Below, one piece after another: positions 26,305 through 35,666 of a DNA stretch of 64,000 nucleotides (the stretch's first letter is position 1; each line of letters begins with the position of its first letter). Both the position numbers and the translations under genes were made by a program. This DNA is from Arthrobacter sp. 18067 (GTDB lineage: Bacteria; Actinomycetota; Actinomycetes; Actinomycetales; Micrococcaceae), in assembly GCF_902706295.1 (NCBI RefSeq), contig NZ_CACSJJ010000007.1, positions 124,001-188,000 of the forward strand. The letters are read 5' to 3'. The notes under the pieces are model-generated. The model was not told the DNA's origin. It saw only the letters and a list, made by a program, of their open reading frames with translations, and ran no database searches.

Positions 26305-28457
26305 CCGGGGGCGCTGTGGAGACGGCCAAGAAGCCACTGCCTGAGGCCTACAAGGGCTTGGGTTATCACGAACTCAACGCCATGCTGAACCTGTATGGCC
26401 CGAACGGCGAGATCCAGTTCGACGCCGATCGCGAAGCTGCGCACCAGTACTTCCTGCAGCACGTGAACAACAACACGGTGTTCTTCCACGACCTGGAAGA
26501 GAAGCTCGACTACCTGGTGAAGAACCAGTACTACGAGCGCGAAACCCTCGACCAGTACACGATGAACTTCATCCGCGACCTCTTCAACCGCGCGTACAAG
26601 AAGAAGTTCCGCTTTGAGACCTTCCTCGGCGCCTTCAAGTTCTACACGTCCTACACGCTGAAGACTTTTGATGGCAAGCGCTTCCTGGAGCGGTACGAAG
26701 ACCGCGTCTGCATGGTTGCCCTCCACCTTGCCCGTGGCAACGAAGACCTCGCCAACCGTTTGGTCGACGAAATCATCGATGGCCGTTTCCAGCCGGCAAC
26801 CCCAACGTTCCTCAACGCCGGTAAGGCGCAGCGTGGCGAACTCGTCTCCTGCTTCCTGCTCCGCATCGAGGACAACATGGAGTCGATTGCCCGCGCCATC
26901 AACTCCGCGCTCCAGCTGTCCAAGCGCGGCGGCGGTGTGGCCCTGTCGCTCACCAACATCCGCGAGCACGGCGCCCCGATCAAGCAGATCGAAAACCAGT
27001 CCTCCGGCGTCATTCCCGTCATGAAGCTCCTCGAAGACAGCTTCTCCTACGCCAACCAGCTCGGTGCCCGCCAGGGTGCAGGTGCCGTGTACCTGCACGC
27101 CCACCACCCGGACATCCACCGCTTCCTGGACACCAAGCGTGAGAACGCTGACGAGAAGATCCGCATCAAGACGCTCTCCTTGGGTGTTGTGGTTCCGGAC
27201 ATCACGTTCGAGCTCGCCAAGAAGAACGAGGACATGTACCTCTTCTCCCCGTACGACGTCGAGAAGGTCTACGGTGTTCCGTTCTCCGATATTTCGGTGA
27301 CCGAGAAGTACTACGAGATGGTTGACGATTCCCGGATCAAGAAGACCAAGATCAGCGCCCGCGAATTCTTCCAGACCCTCGCGGAGATCCAGTTCGAGTC
27401 CGGCTACCCGTACATCATGTTCGAGGACACCGTGAACCGGGCCAACCCGATCGACGGCAGAATCACCATGAGCAACCTGTGCTCGGAGATCCTGCAGGTC
27501 TCCTCGCCGTCCATCTACGCCGAGGACCTCAGTTACGAGACCGTGGGTAAGGACATTTCCTGCAACCTCGGTTCCATGAACATTGCCAAGACCATGGACT
27601 CGCCGGACTTCGGACTCTCCATCGAGACCTCCATCCGCGCACTTAGCGCCGTGTCGGACATGTCTTACATCAACTCGGTGCCGTCGATCGCCCAGGGCAA
27701 CGCCCAGAGCCACGCGATTGGCCTCGGACAGATGAACCTCCACGGTTACCTTGCCCGCGAGCACGTTCACTACGGTTCCGAAGAGGGCCTGGACTTCACC
27801 AACATCTACTTCTACACGGTGCTGTTCCACGCTCTGCGCGCTTCCAACCGCCTCGCTATCGAGACCGGCCAGACGTTCGGCGGCTTCGAGAAGTCCACTT
27901 ACGCCAGTGGCGAGTTCTTCGACAAGTACACCGAGCAGGCATGGGTTCCGGAGACGGACCGCGTCAGCGAACTCTTCGCCGGCCACCACATCCCCACCCA
28001 GGATGACTGGCGTGAGCTGAAGGCTTCCGTCATGGAGCACGGCATTTACAACCAGAACCTGCAGGCCGTTCCGCCCACCGGTTCCATCAGCTACATCAAC
28101 AACTCCACGTCCTCGATCCACCCGGTGGCCGCCAAGATCGAAATCCGCAAGGAAGGCAAGATCGGCCGCGTCTACTACCCGGCTCCGTACCTGACCAACG
28201 ACAACCTGGAGTACTACCAGGATGCCTACGAAATCGGCTATGAGAAGATCATCGACACCTACGCCGCTGCCACGCAGCACGTGGACCAGGGCCTGTCCCT
28301 GACGCTGTTCTTCAAGGACACCGCCACCACGCGTGACATCAACAAGGCGCAGATCTACGCATGGCGCAAGGGCATCAAAACCCTTTACTACATCCGTCTC
28401 CGCCAGATGGCCCTCGAAGGGACCGAGGTTGAGGGCTGCGTTAGCTGTGCGCTCTAG
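26274..28457 (+). CDS. nrdE: Class Ib ribonucleotide reductase alpha subunit
   Basis: 727 residues, the usual NrdE size. Active-site cysteines appear in GELVSCFLL and [14 protein letters not shown], the N-x-C-x-E triad in MSNLCSEIL, and the redox C-terminus is EGCVSCAL. It reduces ribonucleoside diphosphates. Like other Ib enzymes it appears to lack the N-terminal ATP-cone of class Ia. TTG 26274 lies inside nrdI (30-base overlap) behind GGAAGAG; GTG 26316 is an alternative that would shorten the poorly conserved N-terminus. Confidence 0.96.
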   Translation: MDTTVAETEVTGGAVETAKKPLPEAYKGLGYHELNAMLNLYGPNGEIQFDADREAAHQYFLQHVNNNTVFFHDLEEKLDYLVKNQYYERETLDQYTMNFIRDLFNRAYKKKFRFETFLGAFKFYTSYTLKTFDGKRFLERYEDRVCMVALHLARGNEDLANRLVDEIIDGRFQPATPTFLNAGKAQRGELVSCFLLRIEDNMESIARAINSALQLSKRGGGVALSLTNIREHGAPIKQIENQSSGVIPVMKLLEDSFSYANQLGARQGAGAVYLHAHHPDIHRFLDTKRENADEKIRIKTLSLGVVVPDITFELAKKNEDMYLFSPYDVEKVYGVPFSDISVTEKYYEMVDDSRIKKTKISAREFFQTLAEIQFESGYPYIMFEDTVNRANPIDGRITMSNLCSEILQVSSPSIYAEDLSYETVGKDISCNLGSMNIAKTMDSPDFGLSIETSIRALSAVSDMSYINSVPSIAQGNAQSHAIGLGQMNLHGYLAREHVHYGSEEGLDFTNIYFYTVLFHALRASNRLAIETGQTFGGFEKSTYASGEFFDKYTEQAWVPETDRVSELFAGHHIPTQDDWRELKASVMEHGIYNQNLQAVPPTGSISYINNSTSSIHPVAAKIEIRKEGKIGRVYYPAPYLTNDNLEYYQDAYEIGYEKIIDTYAAATQHVDQGLSLTLFFKDTATTRDINKAQIYAWRKGIKTLYYIRLRQMALEGTEVEGCVSCAL

Positions 28458-28475
28458 TCAATCTTCGTTGGTTGA

Positions 28476-29555
<1,080 letters not shown>

Positions 29556-29594
29556 TAGTAGTTGAGAGATCGGAGGCTAGTTGGCGGTTGGCCG

Positions 29595-29600
29595 ACTAGT
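29595..29600. repeat. Target-site duplication, left copy
   Basis: ACTAGT directly before the left inverted repeat; identical to 30719-30724 after the right end. The palindromic CTAG core fits IS481 target choice. Confidence 0.85.
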
Positions 29601-30718
29601 TGTACTGCCCGGGGAGGTTGGTTGAGGCCGTGTGAGGACACGGTGTGAGATTTCCGGGATGACGAAGGCCTCCCGGTGTGGAGTGGAGCTGTCTAAGAAA
29701 CCGCTGCACACCTAGGAGGCCTTCGTGTCCCACGCTAACGCAATGTTGACCCCAAAAGCCCGTTTTAAGCTCGCCCAATTGGTCGTTGAACAGCATTGGA
29801 CGATCACCGAGGCAGCCAAGCACTACATGGTCTCCTGGCCCACCGCTAAACGTTGGGTCACCCGCTACCTCGAACACGGGCCCGAAGGAATGGGTGACAA
29901 GTCATCCCGTCCCCGCCGCAGCCCCAACCGGACCCCGGGGAAACTGGTCAAGCGCATCGTTGCCCTGCGATGGCGCAAGCGTCTGGGGCCGGTGCAGATC
30001 GCCGGGCGGCTGGGCATTCCGGCCTCGACCGTGCACGCCGTCCTGGTCCGCTGCCGGGTCAACCGGCTGCGGTACATCGACCGGCTCACCGGCGAACCGA
30101 TCCGCCGCTACGAACACACGGCCCCGGGCGAGATGCTCCACGTTGATGTCACCAAGTTCGGGAACATCCCCGACGGCGGCGGCCACCGCTACCTTGGCAG
30201 GGTCGAAGGCGGAAAGAATTCCAGAACCTCAGCAGCACGAAGCGGCTACACCCGCTCCAGCAAACACCCCAGAAACGGCACCGCCTACGTTCACACGGTC
30301 TTGGATGACTACTCCCGTGTTGCCTACGCTGAAATCCACCACGATGAGAAGGCCGTCACTGCCATCGCCGTTCTCCAGCGGGCCGTGGCCTGGTTCGCCG
30401 GGCAGGGGATCATCACCAAACGGGTGCTCTCGGACAACGGATCCGCCTACGTCTCCAAGGCCTGGAAAGCCGCCTGCGCCGAACTGGACATCACCGCGAA
30501 ACGCCCCCGCCCCTACAGGCCCCAGACCAACGGAAAAAACGAACGGTTCCACCGCACACTCAACGACGGCTGGGCTTACGCCAAGTTCAACGGCGCCGAA
30601 ACAACCCGCAGGGAAGCCCTCCCCGGCTGGATTCACTACTACAATCACCACAGGCCCCACACCGCACTCGGGAACAAACCACCCGTCAGCCGGCTAAACA
30701 GCCTCCCTGAGCAGTACA
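29601..30718 (+). mobile_element. IS481-family insertion sequence (1118 bp)
   Basis: Ends begin TGT...ACA with imperfect inverted repeats (left 29601-29623 TGTACTGCCCGGGGAGG..., right 30696-30718; 19 of 23 positions match). It is flanked by a 6-base direct repeat ACTAGT at 29595-29600 and 30719-30724, matching the NCTAGN target preference known for IS481. One intact transposase gene fills it. Intact ends, clean target duplication and undamaged ORF suggest a recent insertion. Confidence 0.93.
29662..29726 (+). promoter_or_regulatory. Fold-back hairpin over the transposase start
   Basis: ACGAAGGCCTCC (29662-29673) pairs perfectly with GGAGGCCTTCGT (29715-29726). The second arm contains most of the Shine-Dalgarno AGGAGG (29714-29719) and the first bases of the GTG start (29725), so transcripts entering from nrdF would hide the start. 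Confidence 0.6.
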
Positions 30719-30723
30719 ACTAG
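29725..30723 (+). CDS. IS481-family transposase
   Basis: 332 residues. N-terminal HTH (HWTITEAAKHYMVSWPTAKRWVTRY), a helix-turn-helix_23-like second segment, and an rve integrase core with D...D...E: HVDVTKFG, VLDDYSRVAY, LSDNGSAYVSKAW and RPYRPQTNGKNERFHRTL (catalytic Glu in NGKNERF). GTG start at 29725 behind AGGAGG, 5-base spacing. The last Asn codon and the TAG stop lie mainly in the duplicated target ACTAGT outside the element. Confidence 0.95.
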   Translation: MSHANAMLTPKARFKLAQLVVEQHWTITEAAKHYMVSWPTAKRWVTRYLEHGPEGMGDKSSRPRRSPNRTPGKLVKRIVALRWRKRLGPVQIAGRLGIPASTVHAVLVRCRVNRLRYIDRLTGEPIRRYEHTAPGEMLHVDVTKFGNIPDGGGHRYLGRVEGGKNSRTSAARSGYTRSSKHPRNGTAYVHTVLDDYSRVAYAEIHHDEKAVTAIAVLQRAVAWFAGQGIITKRVLSDNGSAYVSKAWKAACAELDITAKRPRPYRPQTNGKNERFHRTLNDGWAYAKFNGAETTRREALPGWIHYYNHHRPHTALGNKPPVSRLNSLPEQYN

Positions 30724-30724
30724 T
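30719..30724. repeat. Target-site duplication, right copy
   Basis: ACTAGT directly after the right inverted repeat. The TAG inside it (30721-30723) serves as the transposase stop codon. Confidence 0.85.
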
Positions 30725-30747
30725 TGGTTCCGTCGATGTAACATGGC

Positions 30748-30855
30748 TCAGGCCTCGTTGGATAGGCCCAGGACCTTCTTCCGGAAGTCAGCCAGCCCTT
30801 CGCGGTACTTGTCCTGAATTTGTACACTCAATGCATTACCGTCTACCCGGACCAC
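30748..30855 (-). CDS. Short ORF or gene remnant next to IS481 element
   Basis: 35 residues, GTG start, sequence including NALSVQIQDKYREGLADF and ending RKKVLGLSNEA. The amphipathic, coding-like composition stands out in an otherwise empty stretch, and an in-frame TAG directly precedes the start. It may be the C-terminal relic of a larger gene. No family recognised. Confidence 0.3.
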   Translation of the reverse strand: MVRVDGNALSVQIQDKYREGLADFRKKVLGLSNEA

Positions 30856-31071
30856 CTACCCGGAGCAACGATGAGTCGATGAAAGCGGCAAGATTTCTCG
30901 AAATGCCGCATCAGCAGAATGAGGTCTCTCAAGCTATCACCGGCCAAGCCAGTAGCTAACAACTGCCCTGAGCTTTTCCAGCATCAGACTATGGATCCAC
31001 CGGCTCTTGGAACGGTGAGAGCTGAGCATGCACGCTGGCGACGGATCTCGCATGGCCAATTGACTAGATGC
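30856..31071. other. Non-coding or decayed stretch downstream of the IS
   Basis: No convincing gene, RNA or repeat was found on either strand in these 216 bases; base composition is lower in GC than the surrounding genes, as often seen in decayed accessory DNA. Confidence 0.35.
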
Positions 31072-31311
31072 TCAAATCTCTGAATTGTTTGGTTCTTTGA
31101 CCGCCGGGTTGCGTGCGATGTAGCTCTGGCCGCTTGCGCACCCCTGTTCCTGGGCATGGCGTGCTGTCTCTTCGGCGTCGATCAGAGTTTGGAGTGACAT
31201 ACTGGACGCGTACGAGTTTAGGGCCATATTGAGCGCTACCCGCGACGTCCGCTCTGCGAAGCTGCGAACACTCGTAAGAGCAGCTGTTGTGAGCGGATTG
31301 CCGTGACTCAC
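31072..31311 (-). CDS. Small hypothetical protein
   Basis: 79 residues from a GTG start (MSHGNPLTTAALTSVRSFAERT...), helical and polar, ending VKEPNNSEI. Segment LIDAEETARHAQEQG resembles a coiled or amphipathic helix. Weak ribosome-binding signal. Its 5' end overlaps the decayed gene on the + strand by 19 bases. It may be genuine accessory content or a remnant. Confidence 0.4.
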   Translation of the reverse strand: MSHGNPLTTAALTSVRSFAERTSRVALNMALNSYASSMSLQTLIDAEETARHAQEQGCASGQSYIARNPAVKEPNNSEI

Positions 31312-31598
31312 TGCATTCCGTACCCGGCGATGGCGTCGCCGCCGCGAGCCGTGAGCTCACAGAAGGCCGAATGGTAGCTCTTCTTGTCGAAGCTAACGGT
31401 AACCATTTGGCGCCAGGAGTCAGGGAACACGCACTGTCTTCCGTTAGTCCCTCAGCCGTGGCGATTGTCGGTGCAACCAGTATCGACCGTGTCCAGGCAG
31501 CGCGAATGGGCCGTAACAGCGACATCCCCCATGCGTACTTCAACTCCAGAGAGTCCGCTCGTGAATGGCTGGCAGGGTTCGCTCGTGCGGATAACTAG
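31293..31598 (+). pseudogene. N-terminally truncated STAS-like (DUF7793-type) gene
   Basis: The frame is coding-like from 31293, directly after an in-frame TGA at 31290-31292: DGVAAASRELTEGRMVALLVEANG, then HALSSVSPSAVAIVGATSIDRVQAARMG and SRESAREWLAGF. This looks like the C-terminal 100 residues of small Arthrobacter proteins with a STAS/SpoIIAA-like fold (recalled as DUF7793); the first 40-50 residues are missing. An ATG at 31371 could start a 75-residue product. The family assignment is from memory of the pattern. Confidence 0.5.
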
Positions 31599-31673
31599 GG
31601 CAGAAAGCAGGCTCACAAAGATGCCCCGGGTGTTGCCGCCCTGCTTGGCACGTCCGCTGAAACTTGGTGGGCC

Positions 31674-32156
31674 TTAGAACTCGATGAGGTCATCGATGGC
31701 CGAGTGCAACCAGGCGTCGAAGTCTTCGAATTCGCCACGGGCCTCCCACCCGGGGGAGGCGAAGTCGTGCACGATCGCGACCTTGCCGGTGTTCAAATCC
31801 CAGCAGGCAGTGTCGTCATTGTCCTGACGCCTGGCGAAGAAGATCAGCCTCCGGTCCGGGTAGCGCACGGCCAGGCCACGGTTGCGGTCCCGGAGCCGAT
31901 CACCGGTGAGGATCCACCACGGCTCCAATTCGAACAGTTCCAGTTCCACGAGCCGCAGCAGTCCCCGCGGGTAAACGAAACCCTCAGGGAGCTCTTCAGC
32001 CGTCAACAGCAGCGGCGTCGGTGACGCATCCTCGACTTCCGCTGTGCTCGCCACTTCCACGGTGATTTCTGGTTCGACAGTGCTCGCCGTTTCTACGGTG
32101 CTCTCTGGTTCGACAGCTAGGGCAGGGGCGTGGGCCTTCTTCCGAAATAATCCCAT
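31674..32156 (-). CDS. SMI1/KNR4-like (SUKH) hypothetical protein
   Basis: 160 residues. Residues 1-50 are a low-complexity linker with repeated STVE/TAEVE units. The rest (ELPEGFVYPRGLLRLVELELFELEPWWILTGDRLRDRNRGLAVRYPDRRLIFFARRQDNDDTACWD and a final FEDFDAWLHSAIDDLIEF) resembles the SUKH/SMI1 fold common among immunity proteins. Start MGLFRKKAHAP chosen; ATG 32174 would add six residues. Convergent with the decayed STAS-like gene. Confidence 0.6.
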   Translation of the reverse strand: MGLFRKKAHAPALAVEPESTVETASTVEPEITVEVASTAEVEDASPTPLLLTAEELPEGFVYPRGLLRLVELELFELEPWWILTGDRLRDRNRGLAVRYPDRRLIFFARRQDNDDTACWDLNTGKVAIVHDFASPGWEARGEFEDFDAWLHSAIDDLIEF

Positions 32157-32254
32157 GCTCAGAGGTAACCACAACTTGGCGCTGGTTGCCGACTGCTACA
32201 TTGTTCCCGATGGGGGCGCACTGGGTACTCCCTGCACTCTTAGAGGGAATCCGT

Positions 32255-32764
32255 ATGAGCCTTCAACTTCCGCGCCCAAGCGACTTACCTTCAGCTGCTC
32301 CGCCAACCGCGGACACGAAACAACTCCGCAGGGGACGAACCAGTGTCGGTATCGCCCTTCTTATTGTTGGTGCGTTCAATATCTACAGCATGATCTGGGC
32401 GTACTCGACCTACGGGTATCTTCTCGAAACCCTTACCGCGAGCCAAAAGAGCGAAGTCGTCGTTGCGGATGCTCTCGTTGTTCTTCTCATTCTGGCGCTG
32501 ATCGGGGTGGGAATCTGGAACATTGTCGCCCGGAGAAGCACGTCGTTGGTGCCGCTCATTGCTGCTCTGGTCATCGCGGTGGTCAGCCTGGCGTCTGATC
32601 TGTTGAGCATCGTCGACACCCTCGAAGTCAATGGCAGTTTCCCGTACTTCATACTGTTCCTCCAGTTCGGCCTCATCGTGCAGACGATCCGACTCCTGCG
32701 GCTCAAACCGGACGCTACCGAACCGGACTCCGGCCGTGGGCAGGCGAGTCAGAACGTTGGATAA
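32255..32764 (+). CDS. Four-helix membrane protein of unknown function
   Basis: 169 residues. Predicted helices at about 30-50 (SVGIALLIVGAFNIYSMIWAY), 72-90, 97-118 and 128-147, with a short cytoplasmic C-tail. RBS AGAGGGA precedes the ATG by 6 bases, so the longer frame from 32186 is not needed. It overlaps the next gene. No family recognised. Confidence 0.65.
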   Translation: MSLQLPRPSDLPSAAPPTADTKQLRRGRTSVGIALLIVGAFNIYSMIWAYSTYGYLLETLTASQKSEVVVADALVVLLILALIGVGIWNIVARRSTSLVPLIAALVIAVVSLASDLLSIVDTLEVNGSFPYFILFLQFGLIVQTIRLLRLKPDATEPDSGRGQASQNVG

Positions 32765-33092
32765 GGAACTGCGGGTCTTCTTCTCTACGGCACTTGGTGT
32801 CTGGGGAGGGCCGGCCAGAGCCTCCGACGTCTTCGCACGGCAGCACGGCTTTGACGACGCAGATGCCTTCACCGCATGGCGCCAGGACCTCATGGTGCAG
32901 CTGGAGGTCGGTGCGGCCCTTTCCCCGACCGAGCTCGGACGGCTAATCCGGATCGCACGCATTGCCGTCTATGACGACTACTACGGGGCAGGCCGGGAGT
33001 GGATCCACGTCACGCCTAGCAGTCAGGAGGAAGCCGAGCAACTGCTGCAGCGAGCAGGGACGGAACTGCAAGCACTCGGCAGTCAAAACTGA
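32757..33092 (+). CDS. Hypothetical protein coupled to the membrane protein
   Basis: 111 residues from TTG 32757 (MDKELRVFFSTALGVWGG), overlapping the upstream stop; GTG 32736 is an alternative. Contains FDDADAFTAWRQDLMVQLEVGAALSPTELGRLIRIARIAVYDDYYGAGREW, a helical soluble domain, and a Gln/Glu-rich C-terminus. No known family. Followed by a hairpin terminator. Confidence 0.6.
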   Translation: MDKELRVFFSTALGVWGGPARASDVFARQHGFDDADAFTAWRQDLMVQLEVGAALSPTELGRLIRIARIAVYDDYYGAGREWIHVTPSSQEEAEQLLQRAGTELQALGSQN

Positions 33093-33099
33093 CGCAGGA

Positions 33100-33128
33100 A
33101 AGCCCGCCGATGGGGGACCGGCGGGCTT
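33100..33128. terminator. Hairpin terminator between convergent genes
   Basis: Perfect 10-bp arms AAGCCCGCCG (33100-33109) and CGGCGGGCTT (33119-33128) with a 9-base loop; weak T run. It separates the + strand pair from the - strand M20 gene. Confidence 0.65.
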
Positions 33129-33195
33129 CCACTTCCAAGCTATGCGTAGCGGATTCCACCATCAATTGGATTCGCTGTCAGGGTCGACTGGAAGT

Positions 33196-34638
33196 TCATG
33201 CGGGTTCTGCGTGGTCTTCCAGCCCTTGCGCATTGAGGCCCGCCAGCATTAGTGCCTCGGCAACGATCGCGTGCTGGAAGTCCTTGATGTCCAAGGATTC
33301 GTTGGCGCTGTGGGCCCGTGAATCAGGGTCTTCGACGCCGGTCACAAGAATTTGAACGTCAGGGTAAGCGTCAATGAGATCGGAGATGAATGGGATGGAC
33401 CCTCCGATGCCCATCTCGACAGGGGTAACGCCCCAAGATTCTCCAAGGGCCCATAGTGCTATGCGGGCAGCTGGGGAGGATGTATCTGTGGAGAAAGAAC
33501 ACCCCTTTTCTCCCGGATGAAAGGTCACCCTGGCCCCGAAGGACGCATGCGATTCCAGGTGCTCCCTGACCGCTTCCATAGCCGCTTCGGGGTCTTGGCC
33601 GGGAGCCAGACGCATGCTGAACTTAGCCCTAGCCGCTGGAATCAGGGTGTTGGAGGCGAGGTCGACCGCCGGGACATCAATACCGATGATGGAAAGGGCC
33701 GGCTTGGTCCAGAGCCGTGAGGCGAGGCTTCCTTGTCCGGCCAGTCGAACGCCATCGAGCACGGAAGCATCAGCACGGTAGTCCTCTTCGGATAGGTCGA
33801 GGGCTATTTCGTCCCGCTGAACCAAGTTGGCGATAGCGACATTTCCTGCGTCATCGTGAAGGGTGGCAATGAGTCGAGCCAGCAGGGTGGGAGCGTCCAG
33901 AATAGGTCCTCCGTACATCCCGGAATGTACAGCGTGTTCAAGAACCCGGACCTCAAAGGTGCCATCGATGACGCCGCGCAAGCTGGTAGTGAGCGCGGGC
34001 ACGCCCACTTTCCAGTTGCTGGAGTCAGCAACGACGATCACGTCTGCGCGAAGGAGCTCCCGGTTCTCGTCAAGGAACCGGCGGAAGGTAGGTGAGCCGG
34101 CTTCTTCCTCGCCTTCGAAGAAGAAAGTTACCCCCAACCCGAACTCGTCGCCAATGACTTTGGCTGCGGCGCTGTAAGCGGCTAGATGGGCGAGAACTCC
34201 CGCCTTGTCATCTGCAGCGCCGCGCCCGTAGAGGCGGCCGTCGCGTTCGTGTGCTGCAAATGGCGCTGAGTACCAGAGCGCAGAGTCTCCAGGCGGTTGT
34301 ACGTCATGGTGTGCGTAAAGCAGGATGGTGGGCTTGCCTTCGCGGGAAGGGCGCCGTCCTATAACTGCAGGTCCTCCGGGTGTGCCGTCTTCCCTGTTCG
34401 AGCGAATGATCCGGACATCATCTATGCCTGCGGCCCTGACGAGTTCCGCCACAGCCTCTGCACTTCGCTCAAGCTCACGTGGGTCGAAGCTGGGCCAGGC
34501 TATCCCCGGTATGCCCACCAACTGCTTCAGTGCCGCCACCGTCGTGCTGAAGGCGCCCTCAACGGCCTCAGTGAGGTCGTTGACGCGGATTACGTTGACT
34601 TTTGGTGAGCTTGTCTTTTGAGGCGTAGCCGGTGCCAT
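33196..34638 (-). CDS. M20-family metallopeptidase (dipeptidase/CNDP-like)
   Basis: 480 residues with all metal ligands of the M20 clan: LLYAHHDVQPPG, GRGAADDKAG, FEGEEEAGS, VVADSSNW, and the C-terminal His in SRAHSANE. A lid/dimerisation domain lies between about 200 and 330. M20 dipeptidases hydrolyse di- and acyl-peptides in the cytoplasm. Its ATG shares a base with the stop of the ATP-grasp gene (TGATG), so ligase and peptidase are translationally coupled, a striking pairing. The longer frame to 34686 is rejected for that reason. Confidence 0.9.
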   Translation of the reverse strand: MAPATPQKTSSPKVNVIRVNDLTEAVEGAFSTTVAALKQLVGIPGIAWPSFDPRELERSAEAVAELVRAAGIDDVRIIRSNREDGTPGGPAVIGRRPSREGKPTILLYAHHDVQPPGDSALWYSAPFAAHERDGRLYGRGAADDKAGVLAHLAAYSAAAKVIGDEFGLGVTFFFEGEEEAGSPTFRRFLDENRELLRADVIVVADSSNWKVGVPALTTSLRGVIDGTFEVRVLEHAVHSGMYGGPILDAPTLLARLIATLHDDAGNVAIANLVQRDEIALDLSEEDYRADASVLDGVRLAGQGSLASRLWTKPALSIIGIDVPAVDLASNTLIPAARAKFSMRLAPGQDPEAAMEAVREHLESHASFGARVTFHPGEKGCSFSTDTSSPAARIALWALGESWGVTPVEMGIGGSIPFISDLIDAYPDVQILVTGVEDPDSRAHSANESLDIKDFQHAIVAEALMLAGLNAQGLEDHAEPA

Positions 34639-35483
34639 CAGTTGTTTGCTCCTTCCACTGCCCGTTGGAGTGCGTTCCCGAAGCACAGCGTGAAGTAGTC
34701 CCTGTCCGCGGGCCGGAGGCGATCCAGGGAAAGGTATGGGTTCAGGTCTTCGAGTTCAACCAGGAGGAGACGCCCGTCCGGCAAGCGGCAGGCGTCGATG
34801 CGCTGTACGCCCCGTGGCATGGAGTTCCACTCGAGGAAGGTGCGGGCGAACCTGATGTCCGAAGCAGAGGGGGTGAAGGGCTGCATACTCCAACGGCGGT
34901 CGGTGTCCGGTGCCCACATGGCGTACACGAGTTCATCGTCGACAAAGTAGAAGGAGACCTCATGATCGAATCTGACCCATGGCTGGACAAGCCAGGATCC
35001 TGCCAAGTCAGGACTCAATGCGGACAGTTCTTTGAGCGGTACTACGTCCATGCCGATGGAATCGGCCCCATCTTTCGGTTTGACGACATAGCGCGCGACG
35101 CGGGGCAGGGACTCAATCTCGTCCGGGTGGTCCACGGTGGGGATGACGGGCATTTTTTGCTTGGTCATCTCAATCAGGTATTCCTTGCCGGCCATGTCGC
35201 CCCGACCCACGAGGGGGTTGTACACATTCCAGGATTCGTTGTGGGCGGTCTCCAAGAAGTCGGCCCACAGCGTCCGGTAGTTCAGGACGGGCCCGCTATT
35301 GCGGATAACCACTAGGTCGTGGTCGTGCTTTGACTTCGTCGCCGCTTGCGGGGTGCAGGCTTCGATCTCGAAGCGGTCGCTAAGGGAATCGATGAGTCTT
35401 CTGTCCTCTCCGCCATAGTCCCTTCCCGGTGACTCGTAGGAGAAATCTGTGACGAAGAGGATTTTAGGGTGTGCGCGTGGCAT
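34638..35483 (-). CDS. ATP-grasp-fold enzyme, probable amino-acid/peptide ligase
   Basis: 281 residues. N-terminal Rossmann-like start ILFVTDFSYESPGRDYGGEDRRLID, then ATP-grasp elements: YVVKPKDGADSIGMDVV (ATP lysine), SWLVQPWVRFDHEVSFYFVDDEL, and the metal-binding end LLLVELEDLNPYLSLDRL (Glu and Asn ligands). Related folds join carboxylates to amines (RimK, carnosine-synthase and D-Ala ligase type). The substrate is unknown. It is the first gene of a - strand pair with the M20 peptidase, divergent from a TetR gene that probably controls both directions. Confidence 0.75.
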   Translation of the reverse strand: MPRAHPKILFVTDFSYESPGRDYGGEDRRLIDSLSDRFEIEACTPQAATKSKHDHDLVVIRNSGPVLNYRTLWADFLETAHNESWNVYNPLVGRGDMAGKEYLIEMTKQKMPVIPTVDHPDEIESLPRVARYVVKPKDGADSIGMDVVPLKELSALSPDLAGSWLVQPWVRFDHEVSFYFVDDELVYAMWAPDTDRRWSMQPFTPSASDIRFARTFLEWNSMPRGVQRIDACRLPDGRLLLVELEDLNPYLSLDRLRPADRDYFTLCFGNALQRAVEGANN

Positions 35484-35524
35484 GTGATCTCCGATGAATG
35501 AGTGGATAGGCCATCACATCTGGT

Positions 35525-35541
35525 CCTTCCAGCCAGGAAGG
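35525..35541. promoter_or_regulatory. Inverted repeat upstream of the ATP-grasp gene
   Basis: CCTTCC-AGCCA-GGAAGG, perfect 6-bp arms, about 45 bases upstream of the ATP-grasp start. A second candidate operator beside 35576-35593. Confidence 0.3.
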
Positions 35542-35575
35542 AACTAGTTCGGCTTCGATGAGCATAAGTGATGTC

Positions 35576-35593
35576 GTCTTCAAAACTTAAGAC
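35576..35593. promoter_or_regulatory. Candidate TetR operator
   Basis: GTCTT-N8-AAGAC (35576-35580 and 35589-35593), directly before the TTGACA of the operon promoter in the divergent region; suitably placed to control both transcripts. Confidence 0.35.
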
Positions 35594-35622
35594 TTGACAA
35601 GTTTCTTTGCGTCCTACATTCT
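35594..35622 (+). promoter_or_regulatory. Putative promoter of the TetR-aldolase-Dpp-AcnX operon
   Basis: A perfect TTGACA (35594-35599) followed by TACATT (35615-35620, 15-base spacer) or CATTCT (35617-35622, 17-base spacer), about 45 bases before the TetR start. Confidence 0.5.
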
Positions 35623-35666
35623 TGAGGAACTTCAGAATGTTTCCTAGATCACATGGAGGGCCTGAG

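Noticed and set aside
26157..28280. A 707-codon open frame antisense to nrdE
   Set aside because: The product is repetitive Val/Leu/Asp/Gly text, and the + strand frame is an unmistakable NrdE. The long antisense frame comes from GC-rich third positions.
29595..30724. The idea that nrdF was disrupted by the IS element
   Set aside because: The nrdF stop is at 29553-29555 with the expected C-terminal DEDWEF tail, 39 bases before the target duplication.
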